Assembly: GCA_019693395.1 (NCBI GenBank)
Contig: JAAMXP010003937.1
Span: 1-34,827, forward strand
Origin: Ettlia oleoabundans
Taxonomy: Eukaryota > Chlorophyta > Chlorophyceae > Chlamydomonadales
Direction of reading: 5' to 3'
Length of the DNA stretch: 34,827 nucleotides
The notes beneath the pieces are model-generated. The model was not told the DNA's origin. It was given only the letters and a program-made list of their open reading frames with translations, and made no database searches. Below, one piece after another: positions 11,601-22,800 of this stretch. The position numbers and the translations under genes were made by a program. Position 1 is the first letter of the stretch, and each line of letters opens with the position of its first letter.

Positions 11601-13178
11601 ACTTTTCTGCAGCCCAACCGCCAGCGAGGCTGGAATCACTTACCTGTGCTGGGACACCAATGTGTGGATGGACCAGGTCAAAATTATCCAGTGAGCCCCG
11701 CCTGGCTGGTTTGTTGATGGCGGCGTTCATGTTAGCGCGTCCACCTGCTTGCTGCCATCCTGCAGGCTGTTTATGTGGACCTCCCTCATCTCCAGTCCCT
11801 TGTGCTGCCTTTGGTATGGTCCGCTCGCTGCACACGCATTGCAGGGATTGCTGGAAGCGGCTGCTGGCCAGCGGCTGTACCGACCTGCGCTTCTTATTAC
11901 CGCTGGTGATTAGACACCCGCACCCTTCTTCTGCCACTTTTTATTTTCTGGTGATGCTGCAACTCTCAGCCTTTGACCTTGTCTCTAGGTGCCGGCCCAC
12001 CTCAGGCTCTCGCCTTCACCCAACTAGCAGCTCGCCTGCTGCAGTCAACCTAGCCATTCTCCACAGCCTCTGTGGGTGTGCCCCGATGGGGGCACAAGCA
12101 CGGCTTTCCTTGAAATCACCTCGTTAACAGCCACACATACTGCCCTACCATGCCCCTGCTGTGGCCTTTTGATCCCCTGCAGGCTGTGCTACGGGAGCTT
12201 GATGGTCTGAAGAAATGCCTGTTCAGGGGGCTGTGGGCACGGCGTGCAATCAAGCGGCTGGCAGACATGCAGGGCTCCTCGCAACTGCGGGGCCAGAGGT
12301 GTGAGGGGCAGGGACTAGTTGTCCAAGTCCAGTGGTAGCAGGCGTGGGGCTGCTGCTTATGTTTGTTGTGTTAGCTGGCTATGCACGGTTTCTATTACTT
12401 CATCCAAGCGCAGCTGGAAAGGAAGAATACGCCTTGGGTGTGGGTTGAGGAAGTCAGCAGAGGAACGGCCCTAGGGGCAGCTGGACCCTTGCAAGCTGCT
12501 GTTGTGCAGATTGCATGCACCGCTTGATTTCACCGGTACCGCAGGGAGGATGAGCTGTACCGCTGTCAGCTGCGGCGCAACGACGATGGCATCCTGGACT
12601 GCCTGCTCTACTTCCGAGCACGTGGGGCGCAGGTGTGCGTTGACATTGTGGAGTTTCTGCGCAGCTGGTGGTTGGCGCTTGTCAGTATTCATGTTGTGCA
12701 TGGCCGCATGCCTGAACACATGCAGCGTTGCAACACTGCGCAGAGTGCCTGCTCATCTCCCTCGCCCTGCCAATATCAGCAATGAATAGTTTACAATGGT
12801 GACATGTTGCTGTATTGTGCCAATGCAGCCTTGCTAGCTCCCACTTAGCCGCTGACCTGCCTCCTCCCCATCAATCAGTGATCACCCTGGTCTCGTGCAC
12901 AGGTGGAGTTTTGCACACGGGACGTCAACCTGACGCTACGTGTGCGCATCGAGGGCTTCTCCTGCTTGGAGCCGGAAGCTGCACGGCAGCGCTTAATGTG
13001 AGTGCGGCAGAAACTGTCATGCACTCTTACAAATGCTCCTGGCAGATACTTATTTTTACTGGTTCCAAGCGGCGACGTGCAGCACTGCTGCATGCGCAGC
13101 TGATTGATAAACTGATGCTGCCACACTTTTTGCAGACAAAGGCTACATGCAGTTGTCGCACAGGCTGAGCCATCCTAA
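8685..13178 (+). CDS. SWT1-like PIN-domain protein with Pro/Gln and Arg/Ser-rich N-terminus
   Basis: Predicted nuclear endoribonuclease-like protein of 841 aa. Exons 8685-9381, 9621-10599, 10807-11018, 11209-11365, 11613-11690, 11845-11905, 12183-12298, 12545-12632, 12903-12997 and 13136-13178 join in one frame. Residues 1-300 are Pro/Gln/His/Trp-rich; QEQVPPGFG occurs twice; SEPEEGEL is followed by a long Arg/Ser/Gly-rich tract (about 400-555) like splicing-factor RS regions. Two short helical stretches follow (LMESMSAEAANLHRKLG and MERQLAALSSKLGQL). The PIN domain (about 690-830) shows WDTNV (D696), LRELDGLKK (E733), RNDDGILDC (D781/D785) and TRDVNL (D803), the acidic metal-binding set of PIN nucleases. 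The ELDGLK and NDD-LxC spacing resembles SWT1, which in yeast cleaves defective mRNPs near nuclear pores. The intron after 11365 uses a GC donor. The PIN call is firm, the SWT1 orthology moderate. Confidence 0.8.
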
Positions 13179-14532
13179 GCTGGGCAGCAATAACAACTGA
13201 ACCGCAGCGCGGAGCGAAAGCACAGTTGACTGTTGAACGTTGAAGGCACGTCAGGCTGCTGTCACCAGACTGGAATGCTGTTGAACTTGGGCACGTTGCG
13301 GCACGGCTTAACTTTATTACTCAGCCAAAGATCCTGACAAGTTGTGAAGGCACGTGAGCGGCTATTAAATCAGGCATGCACGCTGTTGCCACATCAGCAA
13401 TGCCAAACACGCGCTAAACAGCAAAACAACAGGAAAGCAATATGTAAAACATAATAGAAAGGAATTCGGGGCATCTTTCCAATCTGTTGTGTGAAGGAAA
13501 GTCCTGAAAGGAATTGGGAGCAGGCGATGCTTTTTTTGTTTTTTGAATAGCGGGACAAAAAGGCAGGTACGAGAAGCCGCCGATGTGGGGAAAGAAGCAG
13601 GCAATAAGGCTGTGTGGTCAAACCGCATATCCACATGCACCATGCAGGTGCCCATGCCGTCGAAATGCCTTTGAAAGGACGGCAGGCAGTAAGCACGAGC
13701 TTGGCTAGCCAGCACATGTTGGATTGGGTTGGCATGCATGAGCGTTCACGCAACTGTGGGATGCAGATGCAGCGACCAGTCGCGGCAAGAGCAACACCCC
13801 CAAAGGTGGCGAAGGGTGATTTGGCCTAAGAGAGAGAAAGGGAGATGGGTCTTGAGTATATAAAGTGCGGAGGCGCTCAAGTAGTGCATTGTACGGGCGG
13901 ATGTGCCCAGAGAAAAGTGAGGAAAGCATGGACAAGGAACTGGCACATTTGTTGGGGTTGCTGCCTGTGAGTTGGCCAGGGGACGAGAAAACGAGCAATG
14001 CATCAAAGTGGAAACAAATACCGCAAAAAGATGGATGACTATCGTGGCGCTCAGCGCACAGTGGAGCGGCGGAGCGATCCCTCGGAAAGTGCGGGAAAGT
14101 GCACGCACATGCGGCATGTGTGTGTTTGTGGAAAAAGTATGCATTCATACTGGCATACACATGCATGCTGGGTCAATCAGGACTAACTGGCATTTACTAA
14201 AAAAGTGGTCTTGGGGGAAGCTACTAGTAACTCAATTGAGAGGTTGAATCAAAAAGAGGCATGCCAGAAAGTGGCAATCAAACTTGTTGCTCTCAGGCTC
14301 TCAGGCCACCGCGTGCGTGGGGGGTGGCGCCCTTCCTCACTCAGTTGCTCGGTTCCACATGGGAATGTTCTTCCCGTAGTGTTAAGGTGTCCAGCTGTGC
14401 ATGGTGAGCAGCTGGACATTCCAAGGTCTTGGGACGGCAGCTGCAACCTTGTACCAGGCTCAGCGCCAACCTTAAAGGCCGGCTGGAGGCAGCACGGTAG
14501 CTCTACCGCGGATCCAGCCAGCCAGCCAGCAA
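13179..14532. other. Convergent intergenic region, T-rich patches, no gene seen
   Basis: About 1.35 kb between two convergent genes. It should contain both 3' UTRs. A TGTAA pentamer at 13443-13447 could serve the plus-strand gene. The stretch 13380-13560 is less GC-rich than the flanks. Open frames of 100-150 codons occur on the minus strand (for example 13365-13739 and 13705-14166), but they show no domain, no matching exon borders and no usual coding character, so they were not called. No RNA gene or terminal repeats were recognised. Confidence 0.4.
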
Positions 14533-17500
14533 CTAGCTACGCTCTAGAACCAGCCAGGGCATGTGCGCCAGCAGCACATCATCCAGCTGCGTGGTGCCCG
14601 CCAGCTGCCACCACAGCGGCAGGTCCAGGCGCCTCAGGCGGCGTGCGTGCAGCAGAGTGGCAGGCAGCTTGTTGGGCAGCAGTGGCAGGTTGGAGCCAAG
14701 CAGCAGCTCCTCAAGGTGCCGCAGGTAGGGCCCATCCTCCAGCCAAGTCAGCTGCACATAGGGGGCAGCAGGATATGCACGTCAATTGGCGGGCAGGCAG
14801 CTGTGCAGGAGGGTGAGCAGGAATGTGGGTGGGCTGGAGGTACAGCCAGCAACTCTGATCAGGCCGATGTGCACGTTGAGCTGGTGGTGTACAGGTGCTG
14901 GTTCTAACTATGCACGTAGCAGGGCGAATACACAGCATACAGCTTGCACAGCTGAGCTTCCTATGTGCACAGTCAAGCCAGCCCTGGCCCACTACTTGCC
15001 TGATTGCAGCTCAAGTCCAGCTTGCGCAGCCCACCCAAAGCGGCCACTCCACGTGGCGTGGCCTGCAGCCTGCAGTCAGGGAAGACAGAAGCGGAGCATT
15101 AGTGCTGGGTTGAATTGGCGAGTGGCAGCTCCGGATAGACACGGGTGCTGAGCATACAGCTTGGTAGGCGACACCAAGAGCAGACGGCAACAAACAGTTT
15201 GGGCCGCCATAACTCCTAGATAGTCGTGCAAGAAGGGCAACCGTGACTATCCATCCATACATGTGCGTGCCAGCGATAGACAGTGATGATGAGCCCATTC
15301 ATTGCTGGCCTCGCAGCCCCACTAGGCCCCCACCTGTTGCCGCGCAGAGCCACCGACGTCAGCTGCTGGCACCAGGACAGCGAGTCCGGCACAGAGTGCA
15401 GCCCGTTGTGGCTCAGGTCCAGCAGGCGCAGCTGCTGCAGCAGCGCAATGCAGTCTGGTATGCCGCAGGAGGTGGCAGGCGACGCGCATGTGGCACCACC
15501 CTGGCCGAAGGTGAAGCCGGCGGGGAAGGGCGCTGACGCAGGCGGCAGCGGCACCAACAGGTGCTGCCAGCCCAGCATGGTATTACCCACAGGGGCACCA
15601 GCTGCCGCCGCCACGGCAGCCGGCAGCATCTGCACCAGGTTGAGGGCGGTGGCAGGCGGCAGGCCCCCGCCGGCTGACACGCCGGTGATGCGCAGGCTGC
15701 GCAGCTGGCTGCAGCCTGCCAGGCCGACCCACAGCGTGGGCAGCAGCGCAGCGCCGCAGCAGCGCTCCACCGCCACCTCCTGAAGGGACGGCAGGCTGGG
15801 CAGAACCTGCACATGACGGGCGCGGCAGGTGAATACAAGCAGCAGCCCAAGAGAATTCTGCACCATACCCACACCAATCCATCGGACACAAATGCCCTGC
15901 AATTTGCCCAGCTTCACCTGTCACACAAAACCTGAGGCTCACCTGCTGCCATGGCACGCCAGCCACCGCCTCCAGCTGGCAATCGCTCAGAGCCAGGCGG
16001 TACAACTGCAGGTCAGGCAGTACAGGCAATCCGCTGAGTCAGCTTGGTATTAGGCTCAATACAAACCTCAATGCGGCGCACGTAGGGCTCCACATGCGCG
16101 CTTGCCAAGATGCAGAACAACCACCACAGTGTGCTGTGGTGCTAGCTCCAGACAATGTACACCGCGCTGCCCAATAACCCAATCTGCCTGCTGCTATGAT
16201 GCCCTGCAGTCGCTACTGCCGTGTTAGTCTATAACCTGATGAACAGCCAACCGAGAGCAGAAGAAAGCCTAACTGTGCCAGCCAAGCTCACCTGCTGCAT
16301 GCTGCACAACGCCTCGGCGAAGTAGGCTGGGATGTAGCAGCAGCCCGCCACATCCAGCACCTGCAGCGCCGCCAAGCGGGCGGGGCGGAACAGCCCAGCC
16401 TGCAGCGGCAGCTGCGCTGCAATGCGCAGCCGGCGCAGCGTGCTGCACTGCCAAACCTGCAAGACCGGCAAGGTTGGATTGGGGCAGGATGTTAGGCTGC
16501 ATGCGTTACAAGCTGGCAGTTTCGTGGCAAAAGCAAACGTAGGGCTCAAGGGCACCAACTAATGGCAACAAGTCTCAGAATGCATGCAGCACGATGACTG
16601 GAGATCTACATGCGGCAGGCTCCAGAATGCATGCAGCACGATGCTGGAGATCTACATGCGGCAGGCTCCAGAATGCATGCAGCATGATGACTGGAGATCT
16701 ACATGCGGCAGGCTCCAGAATGCATGCAGCATGATGACTGGAGATCTACATGCGGCAGGCTAACAATCAAGGCAGCACAGCACAGCGTGGCTTGCCTCTA
16801 TCGGGTTTGAATCATCGTCCCAGTCAAGGTTGAGGGAGCAGGAGGCCACCGGGACTGCAGGGCAAGGTAACAGCAGCAAGAAGTTCAAGCTGCAAGACAA
16901 AGGGACAGCCGCATGAGGTCGAGGGAGGAGGCCACAAGGGGGAAAGTGCAACAGAGGGAGGCAATGAGGAGGGGTTACGACCAGGCAACATAACGCAGGG
17001 TATGAGGTTGCAAGGCAGGCATATCTAAAAGCAAAGCAGCATCAGCTGCTGCAGCTAGTGCAGGTCTATTGTGATGCAGGGAGCTGATTGCAGGGCAAGG
17101 TAGGAGGCAACAAGAGGAACGAGGCAGGCTAGCACTAGCATGCTGCGACTGAGCTAGTGCTTTCCCCTACCTGCAGAAAGGTCGCCTTGCACGTGCTCGT
17201 GAACAGTGACTGACACTCGGCTGCCGTGGCTGCCAGCACAGGCGCACGATGGCAAGTGTGGGTGTGCGCGACTATCAGGAGCGGAGGCGCAGGAGCAGGC
17301 GCCATCAGTGGCGGCCGCGCCCTTTGCCTCCCGCTGTCGGCGCTCCTGGTGCAGTACGGCCCCCAGCTGGTGCAGGTACTGCTGCTGTACTGTCGACTGC
17401 TGCTTGCTGAATGTCAGGGACAGCTCCAGCTGCTGCAGGGCGGGCAGCCCGGCTGCTGCAGCCACGAGTTCAAGGCTGGGAAGGCACACGCCCACTGGCC

Positions 17501-19007
17501 GTTGCGGCGAATGTGGGTGCTGATGCATAGGCTCAAGCGGCGGCAGTTGGCCGGCTGGATGATCGGTGGCGGCAGGCGGCATGTGGTTGCCAGCAGCAGC
17601 GGCGACAACATGTGCCTGCCTGGCGGCTGCGCTGCCGCCAAGGGACAGGCTGAACAGGTGTGGCAGGCTGCTAAGGGCGTGCGCCAGTGCCGTGCTTTCT
17701 TCGTTTGACAGACACGCGGCGTCGCAGATGGCCAGCAAGTGCACCGGCATGCGCTGCAGCAGCGGCAGGTGCCGCAAAAGCTCCGTCGCCGGCAGAGCTG
17801 TCACCCCCAAGCGCTCCAGGCCGGGGAGCCCCAGCGGCGGTGCCGCCGCATGCACCCGACTTGTCAGCAGCAACGGCAGGTGGGGCAGGTAGTCGACGAA
17901 GAGCTGGCGCAGACGGCAGCTGCCACCCAGAGCCGCCAGAAGCAACTCGCCCAGCTGCCAGCGCAGGTGCTGCTGGGAGGCGGCATATGGCTGGCCCCAG
18001 GGCTGGCGCTGCTGCATGTGCTGTTGCTGGTGCGTAGAATGCTGTGCCGCTGGTGGCGGCGGCGGGATGCCGCTAAGCACCACCTCTGCAGCGTGAGGCA
18101 GCCTCACAGCCAGCCCCTGCAGCAGTGCAGCTGTCGCGGCGCCCTCGCAAAGTTCCCGCTGGTGCTGCAGGTGGCGCAGGGCAGCACCCACGTGCAGGCA
18201 GACGCGGCGGTACGCCACCGAGCGGTACGCCGCCAGCCACAACTTGCTCACAAACTGGATCACGTGCCTGCAGTGATGTTGGGTGGGTGGACAGTTGAGT
18301 GGATGGGGCGGAGGGTAGGTGTGTGCGCATGTGAGAGCTAAGAGTGATGTGTGGGTAATGGTCAATTGCAAACGAAAGCAGGTCCAGCTGTTGCCGTGAC
18401 ACCCGCTGCCAATGTGGGGCTGGCTTTCCATGGCAACCCGTGCTTGCCTGCGCTGCTGTGCGACGTCGTCAGCCAGTACCAGCTCCAGCACGAGTGCCAG
18501 CAGTTCCAGGGGAAGCTGTGAAGCGGCTGAAGGTGCAACCAAGGCTGTTCCACGGAGCTGCACACTTGTGAAGGCTGCCGCCGTGACAGCCGTCGCCACG
18601 GGCTCCAGTGGCGGCGGGGTTGCGGGGCGCAAGCGCTCTGGGATGGACTGAGCCAGCTGGTGCGGAAAAGGCTGAGGATCATGGAGAACCTGCATGACAA
18701 AGCGATAATGATTGTATTGATACTGACTGAATTTATGTTGTGCAGATTGGGGAAGACGGCTGCGCAGGATGCTGATTCAGCGAGGTGGTAGTAACACAGC
18801 GGCGGCCGGCAGTGGCCTACGTAGAGGGGCGGCAGCGACCCAGCGTGTGACTAACAGTCATAAGGCAGCGGGGATTTCACGCACCTGAGGGTTTGCACTG
18901 GCCAGGTCACAGCTGTGGCAGCCGCGGCATGCGACGGCGCCTCCGCCGCCGCCGACGGCGTTGCAGCTGCTCAACGGGCCTACAGGGTGTTCGATGCCGA
19001 CCACCAT
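14533..19007 (-). CDS. F-box-like leucine-rich-repeat protein
   Basis: Probable substrate-binding subunit of an SCF-type ubiquitin ligase, or another LRR scaffold. Model from 5' to 3': 18885-19007, 18448-18689, 17171-18267, 16796-16854 (tentative), 16292-16456, 15943-16005, 15334-15806, 15000-15069, 14533-14751; these join in frame to 836 aa. An F-box-like segment (LPLELLALVLELV, then VSKLWLAAYRSV, about residues 100-140) is followed by irregular LRRs such as LRLLDLSHNGLHSVP, LTSVALRGNR, LRKLDLSCNQ and LEELLLGSN. Several exons end at a Gln just before the next repeat unit. Introns 18268-18447 and 14752-14999 use GC donors. The first exon (MVVGIEHP...) is uncertain; an alternative start is the ATG at 18695. 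The 59-nt exon at 16796 was chosen because it alone reconciles the phases of its neighbours. LRR identity is firm, F-box moderate. Confidence 0.72.
16576..16760. repeat. Four-copy 46-47 bp tandem repeat inside LRR-gene intron
   Basis: Four head-to-tail copies of a unit of about 47 bp, beginning CAGAATGCATGCAGCA and containing GGAGATCTACATGCGGCAGG. The second copy lacks one base, copies one and two carry CACGATG and copies three and four CATGATG. The array lies in the intron between the exons at 16292-16456 and 16796-16854 on the minus strand. It is a minisatellite; there are no spacers as in a CRISPR array. Confidence 0.95.
18268..18447 (-). other. GC-AG intron of 180 nt without in-frame stop
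   Basis: On the minus strand the sequence reads CGCAG|GCAAGC at the donor and CACTGCAG|GCACG at the acceptor. Removing it joins the two halves of the F-box-like segment (DDVAQQRR to HVIQFVSKLW). Its length is a multiple of three and it carries no stop in the reading frame, so a retained form would add 60 residues (rich in Thr/His/Pro) inside the F-box region without truncating the protein. Confidence 0.65.
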
Positions 19008-19840
19008 CCGACACAAAGGTTTCATCTAGATAGAGCACTTCTAGGCCAATAGGGAGCAGACCGTGAGGCTCGTAACGCGGCGCTACCGACTCAATTTGGG
19101 TCTCGTGAGAGGGGGACACAGACCCGTCGCCGCGCGGGTTGAAGAGTATACGAGATAGAGGCGGTAGAGAAACGAAGGCTAAAATGGTCCGGCTGACGCG
19201 GTGCCGTCAGCGCATATAAGTGTCTCTACACGTCGGACGTTCAGGGTATGGTGAGCCCTGAGACCGCACACTGCCGTGGTAATAACCATTAGCTTTTTCG
19301 ATTTGGGTTTTGAGGCACAGAGCAGCAGGGGACGGGGGCTGAACCGCTACTACAACCGTGCGGCGGCTTATAAATACGCATATAAAAATGCATCACGGCA
19401 CCGTCGGATGCTTTGTAATCAGGCATTGCCAAACGCTTGCTTTGAAAGGCTTGCCGTCACAGCGCACGCGTGCCCGTCCAGCTTTCCCGCCGCCGCAACG
19501 TTGTGTCGCCCAGCATTCGGCTGTTGAGACCTGCCGGGCCTCGAGCCATCCCCTTGCTGTGCCATGAGCAATTTTACTTGGGTGCGATCACCACTGCTCA
19601 GTTGGGCGGCAGTACGGGAATGAGGGTAACAAAGTTGGAAGGGTTGCATTGAACTGGACAAGAAACAGGAAGAAGGGCCCTCGAGCTCGTTGATTGGGAG
19701 CAGGAACCCTACCCTGGGCATCTGTTTGTAGACACTGCCACAAGCCACGAATGGCGGCTTAACAAGTGATGCAACGGTGCTGAAAGAAAGTGTGCAGTCC
19801 CCGCCTGATCTTGCTGCAAAACAACTCCACGCGAGGCGGA
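19008..19840. other. Intergenic region upstream of LRR gene, with small inverted repeats
   Basis: This 833-nt gap separates the start of the LRR gene from the stop of the MOT2-like gene; both are on the minus strand. The part 19080-19400 is richer in CpG words and AT tracts than its flanks. It contains two small hairpin candidates (GCTGACG at 19192-19198 with CGTCAGC at 19205-19211, and TCAGGG with CCCTGA near 19240-19262) and TATA-like words (GCATATAAG near 19211; CTTATAAATA and CATATAAAAA at about 19367-19388). These might be promoter elements or a small RNA gene, but no known RNA family was recognised. Confidence 0.3.
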
Positions 19841-22800
19841 TCAAGAAGGTGGCCCCGGTTTGCTGGCAGCTGCACCCACTGACACTGAGCTGCCCTCCGG
19901 TTCGCTGGTGGGCAGTTTGGAGAACTCCACTCCCTTGCCAGACTCCAGATGTGGCTGAACGTCCTCATCAAAGTGCGATCCTGCCTGCAGAGAGAGAGCA
20001 GCACATGTGGTGGTGGGGGAGAGCAGCGGGCACCAGGCAGCACAGGATTGGTCGGCGCATGCATAGAAAACTCTAGCTGCAGTGCAAACTTCGCAACCAA
20101 AACCAACATGCGCAATCAAAACAAGCTCAATTTCAGGAAGGCCAGCGACACATAGCAGCCCCAGGGTGGTCCCTGTGCCCACTGCCCACCTGCTCATAGT
20201 GCACGATGGAGGCAAACTGCCGCTGGCAGGCGAGACAGACGAGCAGGAAGACGGAGCACATGCCAAACATGGTGGCCAGCGGGAAGGAGCTCACCTGCAC
20301 GCGCAGGCGGCAGACGGGGGAGGCAGGGCGAGCCAGAGACGGTGGGCGGGTGGCAGCGCAACACAGCACACACGCTGGGTCTGAAGGCAGCTGTGCCACA
20401 GATGCAACCATCCACACTGCCCCTGCCTCAGCCCCGCGCATAGCTGCTAGCCGTAATGACGGGGGCTGCCAGCACTGGCTGGACGCCGTGGCGTGCTGCT
20501 GCCACTTGGTGCGCCGCTGACAAGGCGGGGGCTGCGAAGGGCAACTGCCCCGGGGCCCGCTTTTGAAGCCGTCCCCTGCCAGGGTTCTACGGTGTACTGC
20601 TGAAACCCTACTGCCTGCTGCAGCTGCTGCGCCACTTGCTGCTGCAATGGTACTTGCTGCAGTGGTACGTGCTGCGCATGCTGCCCATGCTGTGACATGC
20701 GATGCTGCCTTCTCGCACGCAGCAGCGGCACAACCACCGTCAGCTGGTAGAAGTGCCAGCAACAAACTGCAGCAGCTGCCATGAGTGAGGCTGACATGCT
20801 AAATGTGATCCCAAGCCCTATCGTACTCACCTGCAGAGAACAAATACGTGGGGGTGGGCGGTGTACAGAGTCAATCACACACCTATGTAGGTGGTATGTT
20901 TCCTTCCACCCCGCGTGATTTGTCTGCCATTGCAAGCCAACTCCACCCATCTCATCTGCCAACCAATGCAGCCTTCCTGCCTTATAATTACAAACCAAGG
21001 CCAAGCACAAGCATCACGCAGAACCGCCAGGCATTTATGTCTCACGTTGTAAAGCACCACGCAAACGAACAGGTTCAGCGGGATGCGGAAGAAGTTAATG
21101 ATGGTGCTACGCATCTCCTCCGGCACATAGGCACTGCGGGACAGAGGTGGTGCATGAGGCGGTAAAAATTATACAAGCGCACGGTGGCTGGCCAGAAACG
21201 CGCTGAGGGCAGTGTTGCTTGTCACTGCCACCGCCAAAAAAAATACCCGTGTGCACTAATGCTAGCGCACCGTGGCACATGAACACAGTTCAAACCACAC
21301 CACTCATCATACCTGCCCTCAAACCCACCTGCGCATGGTCATCATAGATGGCCAGAAGATTCCCACTAGCACCTCAAACAGGCAGAAGGCCACCAGCTGC
21401 ACCTTGCCCTCTGAGGTAATGCCGCCGGCCCTGCATGGCGGCCAAGCCAAAGGGCAAGAAGCAAGAAGGATGATGAGGTGGACGGCTGGTAGCTACACGA
21501 CTGCAATTGGCAGGCCATGGCAGCCAACCAAATGGCCGGAAAACAAGGAGAGGGCTGCGAAGCATGCCGGCTCTGCAAAGCAATGCGTAGAACCTGCGCA
21601 AGTTCCCCCTCCGCCTTGGCTCAACAGCAAGAGGAAGGCAGGCAGGCAGGCAGTAAAGCAGCAGTGCAGATGCAACGCAATCAAGCAGGCTCCCAGCATG
21701 ATGTCAGCCGGCTCACTCTGTGCCAGGGGCGACGTCCTTGGTGGAGGTCTGGTGGTAGAGCACTGGCACAAAGAGGCAGCAAGCCGACAGGCCAAACACC
21801 ACCTGCATGTACCGCTCCACCTTGAACCTGCACCGGCCATGGGGAGGGTGGTAAAGTGGAGGCAAGCGGTGGTGGGATACTACGAGAGTGAGCGGACATT
21901 GGTAACAAAAGGGCTTGGAAGGTAAGAGCCAGCCTAAAAAATGCCACGCACGCATGCCCATGCACCGCGGCAACAAATCAGGCGGTGCATTGACACCTTT
22001 CCACCCTGGTTGCAATCTCTGCGCACGAAAACTCACTTGCTGTTGTTGGCCAGCAACTTGCCCGCAATGGCAGAACCAACCATTGAAGACACCATAAAGC
22101 AGGCAAAGATCATGCCGTGGGGAATGTGCTCGCCCTTTGGGCTGCAGAGGGAAGAGGCAGATCGCAGCACTTGTCAATCAGAAAACTGGGATGGACTGTA
22201 GCGGTTGTTGAGATAGCCTCGTTGGGTTGACACCTGTGGCACATCACAGAGATGGCCAGGCATGCACTGGCCAGGACACAACAGCACAGGCTAGCGGCAT
22301 GGGAGCCAGCTAAGCAGAAGCAAGCCATGTGGTGATGTTGCAGCAGTTGAGAAGAGAGTGCCAGCCCACCTGAGTGCGGGGGTCCACAGGAATACGAATG
22401 TGTACATGCTGCCCTCAAACAGGGACTGCATTGCGCCCAGCAGCGCAATTTTGGGCTCTGCGGCATAAGTTGGGCACAAGAAGGTTTGGCGAGGTTGGGT
22501 TTCCATGCCAGAGCCTGCACAAGTGGGCAGGCAACCACGCAAGCACCCAGTGGCAGATACAAGACCGCTGCTGGCAACCCAACCGGCCGACAACGCCCCT
22601 CCAGCAGTTCTATAACACTACCCTGTGATGCGCCACTACTGTCCGGGTGGTTCAACCTGCGCTGCCGGCTCACCGCTCCATATGAGTGCTGCCGCCTTCT
22701 TGAAGCCCTCCGTTGCGCTGCTGTGCTCGCTGGCATCCCCGTAGTTTTCGGTCCAGGATGTAAGAATGATGACGCCGCCCACAGTCAGCACCACAGCGGC

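Noticed and set aside
13365..14166. Minus-strand ORFs of 119-153 codons in the convergent region
   Set aside because: No motif, no consistent splice borders, and unusual His/Phe/Cys-rich composition; probably chance in DNA with few stops.
16576..16760. CRISPR-like array
   Set aside because: The units are directly contiguous with no unique spacers, and the setting is a eukaryotic intron.
17154..18695. Single 513-codon minus-strand ORF as one exon
   Set aside because: It reads through the 180-nt GC-AG intron that splits the F-box-like motif and runs past a strong donor at 17170. It was replaced by the spliced model.
22110..22736. 208-codon minus-strand ORF
   Set aside because: It overlaps MOT2 exons in another frame and its hydrophobic runs come from intron and shadow sequence.
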